From: Raphanus sativus
Lineage: Eukaryota > Streptophyta > Magnoliopsida > Brassicales > Brassicaceae
Direction: 5' to 3'
Assembly (NCBI RefSeq): GCF_000801105.2
Contig: NC_079514.1
Span: forward strand, 23,786,293-23,850,292
Length of the DNA: 64,000 nt
The notes beneath the pieces are model-generated. The model saw nothing but the letters and a program-made list of their open reading frames with translations, was not told the DNA's origin and searched no databases. Of the stretch, positions 56,171 through 64,000 are shown one piece after another; positions within the stretch are counted from its first letter, which is position 1, and each line of letters opens with the position of its first letter. The translations under genes and the position numbers were made by a program.

Positions 56171-57918
56171 TGTCATGTCCCTAGTTCTAACTAAGGCATC
56201 CGGACAGGCCATGGTGCGGGGAGATGGGCTGGCCAGGTTATAAAGACCTAAAGGCAAGCGTATCATGGTCTAAACTAAGGGTTAAGTGCATCAGGAAGCT
56301 GAGACTTGACCAGAATAAGAAGAAAAGGAGGAAATGGTAGCTGGATGAGTGATCCGGAAGCTGGACATGGTCCGGAAGCAGCTCAATCAGCTAGGTGGAG
56401 CTGGTAGGAAGCTCACATAGTCTTGGGCAGCTCACAGGAGCTGGAGGAGTAGCTCATTCAGCTCAGGCAACTAGTACTCAGCTGAACTCAGCTGGACGGA
56501 GTGATGGAGTCTTGACCGGTCATTGCGGACCATGAGTGATGGTCATGGACTGGATGCTGGTCATGGGTGTCCGTTGGGTCTAGGTTGCTTGGGCAAGGGA
56601 GCTGAGCTTGTGGGCAAGCATTTGGGCTTGAGATTGATCAGCCCAAAGGAAGAAAGGGACGGTTTGCAAAGCGGTTGGGCGGTTTTGGGCGAAAAGGTGT
56701 CCGTTGGCCAAATGGCCAATCACATCGTCCGGACGGTTGGCAAGCCTCTTCCCTATAAATAAACCCCTCCTCTGTCGACATAAATCATCAGAAACATAAG
56801 GGGAAACTCTGCCCAAATCTCTACAGAATCAAAGAGAGAAAAGAGAAGTGTGACCGCAAGGCAGTCCGTGTGAAGGCAAGGTGATTCCGGTGGGTTCTAA
56901 GCCGTGGGCAAGAGAGACTTGATCGGAAATGGATACCAGAGGAAAGGAGAAGGCTGCAGAGAAGAGTGTGGGGGCTTCCGAACACACACCTAAGGTACTG
57001 GATGCAAACCAAGTACAAGCCGCCTGAAATCATCCATCCGGATGGTTTGGCCGTTTGATCCATGAGTGGATGGTTGCATCTATTGTTCTTATTCTGTCAA
57101 TATATCCCTTCTCTATCATATTCTGAAGTTATCTATGAGTCTAAACTCATGAACACGCCACCAAGGCTTGGTTAGATCAGAGTAATCTCTCCATGGCCTT
57201 GGTTGGGCATGTATGATCCGATCTCATGCTTCCAGTGGGAGTTATTGGGATTTGGCGTTTGATATCTCTTAGTGGGGATTTATAATGAATTATCAAAGTG
57301 ATAGAATAATTTTATAACATTGATTTCGAGATGGTACCATGAGGCCGGTTAGGTTGTTCATGGCCAAGATCAACATGATCAAGGCCGGTTCTGGGAAATC
57401 CGCTTGGACCATTCTCTTAATCATGATTTATCATGATTTATCATGTAGTTAAATTAGTTTTTGGATGAGTAAATGAATGGGTCACAAATCGGCCAGAAAT
57501 AGGCTAAGTGTCCGAACCATGCTTAGGATTGTAATTGCTAGGATATCGGTCATGATTCTTATGCATATGTGTTGTGGGTTTTGATTTCAGGTTCTGACAG
57601 GGACCGTGGTAAGGCTAAGGAGCCATGAAGACCTTGGCCGTGTGGGATGTGTGATGTAGTATTTGTTGTTTACATTTGGATTTATCATAGCCTATTGTGC
57701 AACTGAATGATTTGAATACTTTGTATGGATCACATTTGACATATATATAATTTGATTGTTTGCCTTAAGCTTCCGCATTGTTTTATTATTACATGAACCT
57801 CAAATGCTTGAAAAATGACTAAGTAAAGATTAAACTTAAAACCGGCTGAATTACACTTAGAATTAATAGGTAAGGCCGCGGACTGGTTGGATCATGGGAT
57901 CCAGGTTTGGGTCTTACA
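56171..57918 (+). repeat. Tekay C 3' LTR (1748 bp)
   Basis: Identical length and about eight base differences from 49183-50930. Followed by GGAAG and the resumed Athila-like frame (AGAGTTCTGCACATAACC). Confidence 0.94.
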
Positions 57919-57923
57919 GGAAG

Positions 57924-59708
57924 AGTTCTGCACATAACCAGAGAGGACATAGCAGACATCCTCCAAGTTGCCAATGGACCAGAAAACCTGTTCACACAGC
58001 AACGTAGCCATCCAAACATCCTACAACACGTCCAGGACAACCACAACACCAACACAAGGGAGGATCCAGTTCCTCAACATTTCGGTCAAACTCGACATTC
58101 ACAATCGATCGACATCGTTTCAACACCGTCGATCGACGGCGGATATCCAGGATGATCGACAGACCAAGAGTCCGATCGCCCGACAGACGACTGGAGTTTG
58201 GACGACGAGCCTTCAATATCGATGGATCCAGGAGATTCAAGTGGGAAGCTAAGGATGAATATGGTGTCTATAGAGACGAGTTTGGCTATGCTAGAGGAGT
58301 TGATGGTGAGATCATCCATGTTACCAAGGAGCAAGTAAGGAGACTTTTGGATAGAGCATCCCTTTTTCACAAAGGTTGCTTACAACTTCCAACACACACA
58401 CGCCCCTACCTTGCATACACACCACCACCAATGCCCTACAGTAGAGATGAGGTGGATGATATGGTGACTGATGTATGGAGAGCTTAGGCGCACCTTGAGG
58501 CAAACATGCGCACATTGGTGGAAGACACTTTCCAGCCTTTGGATGTCAGCTACAAAGACTTCCAGAATGATATGGCTGAGATAAGAGTGGAGCTTGGAAA
58601 CATATTGACCACGCTTGAGAAGGAGGCTACGCCACCAGTATCGACCGACAGAGTACATGTACAATCGATCGACATCGGCAAGACTACATCCATGGACCGA
58701 CCAGAACGTTCATCACCTAAGAAAGATGAATGGGAGGTTGCTTACATCAATACACGGATTGGAGACGTCTACAGCCCTCTCAACAACAATGTCGAATGGT
58801 CAAGCAAGAGGATCGATCTTCTACAGAAAGAGTTGGATACAATTCGCCAGAATGACCAAGCTCAGAATGCTACTTTTCCATCGATCGACACACATCTTTC
58901 GTCGTCGATCGACACGAGGTTCGCAGAACTGGAAGATAGGATGAAATCGTACGAAGAGAAGCATGATCTTTTAAGTTCACCTATCATGCGATACCTGGAT
59001 ACGCTTTCACGACAGCTAGACAAGCTAGAAAGAGATATGAGCATCATTAAGGCTTATATTGATCTACGTGATAGCGATGAAGCATCGATCGACAGGCCTC
59101 GACCAACATCGATCGACACTGAACCACCACCAGCGAAGAGAGCTTGCACCACAGCAGAAGTTGATGAGATCAAACATAAGCTGTACGTAGCCATGAATTC
59201 TATGGAGGAGAGACTCATAAAAAGAAGTGATAACATTGAGGAGACTCTCAATGAAAGAGTGACCAACCTTTGCAGAGCTACTGGTCTCTTGAAGAATGAG
59301 ATACGCACTATGCAGAGCAATCTTGAGTACCAAGGCCAACGTTCAGAATCGATCGACAAATCTGACACGGAGTCGATCGACAGTGATCCCAGCGAAGCGA
59401 CCGACATACCTATTGTAGCGTCGATCGATACCACCGCTTTGGCAGATAAAGATCAACAGATTCAGAACCAGCACGCCAAAGACCAACATGCAGATCTACC
59501 TGAGCATTCTAGATTTAACTTCTATCAGCATCAGTTAGACACAGAAGATTTGGTCAGAAGGTTGCAAGTCATCAAAGCCGATTTAGCAAAGATATCTCCT
59601 AGATGGACAAGATCAGGTGATGCCACAAGAAGCTTCACTGATGCTGAGTCCAAAAATGAGGGAAGTGTTTGCCCACCAGCAAACAAAAACCCTCACTGCA
59701 CCCCATGA
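57924..59708 (+). pseudogene. Athila-like copy 2 SID-rich region, right part
   Basis: This resumes the frame cut at 49182 (VLHITREDIADILQVANGPE) and reads on to 58155, where loss of one base of the palindrome (GGATGATCG against GGATCGATCG in copy 1) shifts the frame. 58152-58487 has the second module YGVYRDEFGYARGVDGEIIH and ends at a TAG that is CAG in copy 1. 58506-59708 is open for 400 codons and coiled-coil-rich. It includes 204 bp (58881-59084), bounded by TCGATCGA, that copy 1 lacks. No enzyme motif is seen. Confidence 0.8.
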
Positions 59709-61103
59709 GTCACTCACCTACCACAGTCAAGCTAAATGATTATAACCAAGCGCTGAGTGGGAGACAACCCACTATTAGGTTTTCTTTTTCTTTATTTTAT
59801 TTTATTTTTATTTTCATTTTTGCTTTTTTTTTTTTTTTTCGACTATATTTTGCAGTTTTATTAGATCCAAGTAGAATGATAATTCCATCGACCGACATTC
59901 ACCATTCATATCGCTCGACACCACACGACCATTACTAACGATCGACGTATACCTCTACGAATCGATCGACATCTTGTCGATCAGGTTTATTCATTCTAAC
60001 TTGTTATATTTATTACGTTTTATTTTATTTACCTCACCACCGGATGTTACACTGGGACAGTGTAATTTAAGTCTGGGGGGGGAGTTTACTAATATGTGTT
60101 TTTATTTTGTTTTTTTATTTAAATTGGTTTTAAAAATTATTTTCGCATAAGTATTAAATAGGAACATTGATATGGATTTATATTTGATTGCCTGACCACT
60201 CTTTAGCACCATTCTAGATTACTGATTGCAGATAGTACTAAAGATGCTAAAGTGGATCAACTTGCTATCTATATTCACTAGCTAAGATTGTTTGAAGGAA
60301 CCAAAGCTGACCTCCAACACTAATACTGACTTATTTGCTTGTCTTGGGGCTTGGATATCACTGGATCGGAATCCTCTTACAAGTCTGAAAGGTGAAAAAG
60401 TCTGTGTGTTTCTTGTTCCCTTCCTTCGCTCTCTTCGGCATCTCGAGATCTAAGTTTATGTTATAAAAGATTGAAATGATTTCTTGAGAAGCAGAGGGAT
60501 AGGAGTGTCTCCTGCGACCCCAGTATTCTAAATCTCAAGGATGATCACACATTGTGGAAACGAGGGGTAGGAGTGATTCCTGCGACCCCCAATATTCGCT
60601 ACACTTTGTCAAAAATGTATGAGTTACAACGCAAATTTCAATGAGATGGACTAGATGACCTATGTGGCATCGAAACCTGTTGAAATTGAAACTAATAAGA
60701 GATTCAGTGAAGAAACTAATAAGAGATTCAGTGAAGAGAGAAGAGGGGATAAAGGAATCAGAGAATACTACCTGTGTGTTCAGATACTTGTTTGAGTTGA
60801 ATCCATGTGTTCTTTGATCAATACTCCCAAGGTAAAGCATGCACTTTATTTTATGTTAAGAAATGAGGTTAGTAGAGGGGAATGTCAGATGAGAATTGCT
60901 ATGTTGTTGACTAGATGAGTTTAGTTGCTAAGCTAGGATAAGGCATGATGAACTTCTGTGATTAGGATGTTTAGACATGAATTGCAAACCCATAGAGTGA
61001 TGACTTCAATATATTGAATCCTTGAGTTCCTGCTATTTCCAAACCTTTTCCAAAGACTACTGTTTTTGCTTGAGGACAAGCAAAGGAGTAAGTCTGGGGG
61101 AGT
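59709..61103 (+). other. Athila-like copy 2 3' non-coding region and polypurine tract
   Basis: Same order as 29555-30956: AGCGCTGAGTGGGAGACAA, a T-rich tract, clustered TCGATCGAC, AAGTCTGGGGGGGGAG at ~60070, and a final tract AGTCTGGGGGAGT at 61091-61103. A ~25-bp local duplication (GAAACTAATAAGAGATTCAG) is at 60685-60735. No gene is seen. Confidence 0.75.
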
Positions 61104-62442
61104 TAATATACCATGGATTTCACCCGTTTTTAACCATGGTATACTAGTATTTTATTATATATTTAATCTGTTTTCTAGCCTGTTAGGTATGTTTGTGAGA
61201 AAGTGATGTTTTTGCAGCATTTTGGAGTACAAGAGATGATACACCCGAGTTGACCATTCAAGACTAAGTCGGAAGTCAACATTGCGATTACAATCGATCG
61301 ATACTCACCATGAGTTGTCGATCGATGTAGCTGAAAAGATCCGCGTACTAGAAGATTATAATCGATCGATACACATTTAGTGTTATCGATCGATATCGAG
61401 GACGAAATGGTTTAGCCGACTACTTCACCAAGACTTCACCAAATTACGAGATTGCCCCTGACGAGTTTTTAACCTAATGGAAATGCTTAAATACTCCTGC
61501 TAAGTACTTTTGACGGCAAGTTTGGAAACCCTTTGAAGCTTGAAGCTTTTCACAACCAAAGCAGAGAGTGTGAGAGAGAGACTAGAGTTTTATTTGTTTG
61601 AGAGAGATTGGAGAGATTTCTCATCTCCTTTTGTATTTCTACTTTATTCTATCTATGCAATTCTTTCATCTATCTATTGTTATGAATTGTTTAGCTATGT
61701 CTGAGTAGTCTACTTGTTAGATCTAGGGTTTAAATAGGTTTGTGGGATTAGCCCCAAGCTATAATTGCTAAGTTGTGATACTCATCAAATGGATTGTACC
61801 CTATGCTTGTTTTAGAGTAGCTAACTAGAAAATAGATCACTAGGATCTTAGATTATCTTGAATTATCCATTTGAGCGATGCCTGTTTCCCGTTGAGAAGA
61901 ACGACAGTTCCTCCTTGAGACCTCGCGGTCATATTCGGTTCGCGCCTAGGCAGATCTAGAAGCCATCGATCGATACCCTACTGGTAAATCGATCGGCGCC
62001 GCGAAAGGTGTATCGCTCGATATCTCAAAAGGATATCGACCGACTCTTTTTCTGTGTCATCATGCGAAAGGTGTGGCCAGAGATCTAGATATTTTAACCA
62101 GTGATTCATTCACATATGTTAAGCGGCTGAGATCTATAGTATCATGCAAGCAACTTATTAAGGCATTTATAGAGATTATAATCTCCATTCCCGAATAGAA
62201 ACCCTATATCTAGCACTCTTTATCCCATTTAAACAACCCTTCATATTGTTAGTTAGAGAAACTGCCTTGCTCATTTAGGAATTGTTATTTTCATTTCTAT
62301 CATATAAACCAACCTTGCCTAGGATTGATTAGTAGGTTTTATTTAATTGGTTCCCTAGCTCCTCGTGATTCGATCCCTAAGTACTACAACTGTACCTCTT
62401 ATTTGAGAGAGTAAGCTCTACTAGGTAATTTGAGCACTATCA
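61104..62442 (+). repeat. Athila-like copy 2, 3' LTR (1339 bp)
   Basis: Ends CACTATCA and is followed by ATGAA. It lacks ~15 bp (TTTCAGGTTCAGGAG) near 61190 and starts TAATATACC. Confidence 0.92.
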
Positions 62443-63155
62443 ATGAACCGAAATTGCTTAGGCCAAAGAATCAATTTGATTTTGTTCATGATAAAAAGCT
62501 TTCAGATTTGGCACTGTCTCATTCTTTTCCTAACAGTTTCACACCTTGGCCTGATTTTGAGATTGATAAACCAATTTTTGGCGATCAGTTTGATTGTTTG
62601 ATGCTTTTCCACGTGCTTGATGATTATTCTAAGAGCTTGGATCCTGTTTTTGATGTCGTAAGGATAGAGAAACCCTTTGATTATTTCTTTCGCAGATTTG
62701 ATGTGGTTTCTCAAGTTGTTTTGAAAGTGCAGGATATAAAGGATCAAATTCAGATGGAAGCAAGCAGAGGAGGACAACACAAAACTTGTGTTCTTGGAAT
62801 ATGGGACTGGAACTACTTGATAAAAATGAGCTCAAACCTCCAAGGAAGTTTCTGTCCATACTTTTCCTTCACAGAATTTTCCATGAATTTTAAATCCTTT
62901 GTGTCTGATTCATTTCCTTTTGATACAGGTAAAATGGATTTGAGGACAAATCCTTTTGAAGAGGGAGAGTATGATAGAACCAAAATCGAACACCGTCCTT
63001 TTTGGTTCATGGACACGGTCCAAGGTGGCGACCTTGTCGACCAGCTAGACCTAGCCGAGGTTTTCTCATCAGATTATGCCAGTTCCCTTATCATCTATGC
63101 AATCTTGGATGAGCTGAATACTCAATTGAGCTGGAATGACACTATCATGGAATAG
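62443..63155 (+). pseudogene. E1 long ORF, right (C-terminal) part
   Basis: The frame RPKNQFDFVHDKKLSDLAL and on continues E1 after the nested insertion. It matches the minus-strand paralogue (609-1007). It holds FEIDKPIFGDQFDCLMLFHV, VLDDYSKSLDPVFDVVRIE and FDTGKMDLRTNPFEEGEYD, then crosses the polypurine tract and enters the 3' LTR (IEHRPFWFMDTVQGG) to the stop at 63153-63155. No known domain. Confidence 0.7.
62958..62971 (+). other. Polypurine tract of E1
   Basis: GAAGAGGGAGAGTA abuts the 3' LTR. It is also coding within the long ORF (EEGEY). Confidence 0.85.
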
Positions 63156-63894
63156 CTTGGCTGGACTAACACTCACCCGGACGACCTGAGCAAGGTTGTT
63201 CGATCTTCCAAGCTGGTTCGACCATCAAACCACCCGAGAAGCAACACAGACATATGTTCATTGTTCGAAGCATATCTTCTAAACCATGATGTTTCTTCGC
63301 GTGAAACTACTTAGATAATGTGCTCAACTCAATTATGGAACTCCTCGAAGAAGAACGAGATCAAATGGAGTTCAGATGAGGGAGTTATGCCATGTACAAA
63401 TCAGGTGATGTTCAGTTCTCGCGAATTCAGATATGTGTGGACCGTCCCGCGTGTTTCCTTATTCTTCCCAGCATGGAGTGCACGACCTGAATGAACCTGG
63501 ACAGTAGCAAGGATCACTTTGACTGGTCTTCATCAGTTTCCGCAGCCTTGACCAGGAATACATCATTTTCCGCAACTTTGACTCAATAATAATTATCTAG
63601 TCAAATGTTGTATTTTTCTATGCATTGTTTTCTGCATTTTCTTTTATTTCTCTTTGACTACAAACCTTATAAATATGTAATCTCTGCAAAGAAATAAAAA
63701 TCAGATTGTTCTCCAAGTTTCGATCATTCTTTTGTTGGACCGTGCATCATATCCGGCAACGATCGAAGTCTGGTAGTATCATTGGGCCTTCCGCAACCCT
63801 TTGTGTCACCATTCATCCCATCAGTTCTCAATCCTCCCGGATCTGAGTCCATATCATCCATACCGAAAGAGTGATCCTTATTTTGGTTCTATCA
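62972..63894 (+). repeat. E1 3' LTR (923 bp)
   Basis: Starts TGATAGAACC and ends GGTTCTATCA, followed by CTTGG. It lacks ~70 bp present in the 5' LTR before CTCCAAGTTTCG. Confidence 0.92.
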
Positions 63895-64000
63895 CTTGGA
63901 TCATCCGACTCGCCATAAGCCGGGCTCAATTCGTCCCGCTCGCCATATGGCGAACTGAGCTTGGATCGTCTGAATCGCCATATGGTGAGGGATCGTCCCG
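63895..64000. repeat. Palindrome-rich minisatellite, right part (runs off the window)
   Basis: Resumes after E1 with units containing CTCGCCATAAGCCGGGCT and CTCGCCATATGGCGAA. At least three units are visible to the window end. Confidence 0.82.

Larger units (their letters stand above)
52736..56194 (+). pseudogene. pol: Tekay C pol: protease, RT, RNase H, integrase, chromodomain-like tail; three frameshifts
   Basis: Protease DTGATHSF is at ~52783. RT (53330-53955) has [24 protein letters not shown] and the catalytic FIDDIL. RNase H (54011-54616) has [11 protein letters not shown] and LTDHKSLKY. Integrase (54604-55836) has an HHCC zinc domain (HPG..CPTC), then [16 protein letters not shown] and DGQSERT. 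The tail at 55790-56194 (VTMLKIVWEF, DIITWETEARM) fits a Tekay chromodomain. The frame ends 24 bases inside the 3' LTR. Three frame changes break it: near 53945, at the 54549-54570 duplication, and at 55801-55805. It would otherwise be one polyprotein. Confidence 0.93.
49183..57918 (+). mobile_element. Tekay C: young Ty3/gypsy chromovirus
   Basis: Both LTRs (49183-50930, 56171-57918) are 1748 bp, start TGTCATGTCCC and end GGTCTTACA. The target duplication GGAAG is at 49178-49182 and 57919-57923. By eye ~8 LTR differences (~0.5%) make it the youngest datable insertion. It has a Met-tRNA primer site, gag with zinc knuckles, protease, RT, RNase H, integrase, a chromodomain-like tail and a polypurine tract. 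Three frameshifts in pol (53945-53955, the 11-bp duplication at 54549-54570, and an extra G at 55801-55805) disable it, unless some are sequencing errors. Confidence 0.95.
44165..62442 (+). mobile_element. Athila-like non-autonomous LTR retrotransposon, copy 2
   Basis: The 5' LTR is 44165-45518 and the 3' LTR 61104-62442, with target duplication ATGAA at 44160-44164 and 62443-62447. It has the same Asp-tRNA primer site, gag, protease and SID-rich coding as copy 1, and again no RT or integrase. Without Tekay C (49183-57918) it is ~9.5 kb. The 3' LTR starts TAATATACC instead of TGATATACC, a point change in the terminal TG. It is inserted in the E1 internal ORF. Confidence 0.93.
40016..63894 (+). 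mobile_element. E1: non-autonomous LTR element carrying the nested Athila-like and Tekay elements
   Basis: The LTRs at 40016-41009 and 62972-63894 both start TGATAGAACCAAAAT and end GGTTCTATCA. The exact target duplication CTTGG is at 40011-40015 and 63895-63899. A Met-tRNA primer site and a polypurine tract are in place. The internal region has only a long ORF of unknown function, with no pol. Removing the nested insertion at 44165-62442 leaves about 5.6 kb (including the gap). It is inserted in a minisatellite unit, which reads through once the element is removed. Confidence 0.92.

Overview
The window is a stack of plant transposable elements. I recognise no host gene, rRNA or tRNA in it. 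Element families, codon usage, Met-tRNA and Asp-type primer sites, and the CACTA and Helitron proteins all point to a flowering plant. The overall repeat set looks most like Brassicaceae (Brassica or Raphanus type) heterochromatin; that assignment is inference. A run of 100 N (44057-44156) marks an assembly gap.

Layout. (1) 1-3420, minus strand: a 5'-truncated copy of a non-autonomous LTR element, here called E1 type, with a long ORF of unknown function. (2) 3636-5059 and 16328-17596: two reverse-oriented solo LTRs related to the Athila-like elements further on. (3) 7048-15500: a complete but decayed Ty3/gypsy Tekay-type chromovirus (Tekay A, TSD TGGGG), preceded by a template-switch-like rearrangement (6512-7107). 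(4) 19619-39060: remains of a Helitron helicase ORF, split by a CACTA (En/Spm) transposon (20124-36936, TSD ATA) and by a small LTR element (37567-38878, TSD CTTAT). The CACTA element is itself split by an Athila-like element (22440-32318, TSD TTGTT), which holds a solo Ty1/copia-type LTR (28935-29554, TSD CGGTA). (5) 39857-64000: a ~30-bp minisatellite interrupted by an E1 element (40016-63894, TSD CTTGG). E1 is interrupted by a second Athila-like element (44165-62442, TSD ATGAA), and that by a young Tekay element (Tekay C, 49183-57918, TSD GGAAG).

Each insertion named above with a TSD was defined by reading LTR or TIR ends and matching the target-site duplication on both sides, so relative order is secure. 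By eye the Tekay C LTRs differ at about 8 of 1748 positions, while those of Athila-like copy 1 differ at roughly 29 of 1362.

Most notable signals. Both Tekay elements carry an intron-like segment exactly between Gag and protease; reading through it ends translation, and removing it puts pol in frame. Tekay C also has a possible first Gag exon inside its LTR. The Athila-like family lacks reverse transcriptase and integrase and is studded with a TCGATCGA palindrome, in LTRs and in all three coding frames, which also bounds deletions. The E1 family conserves a long non-pol ORF that reads through the polypurine tract into its LTR.
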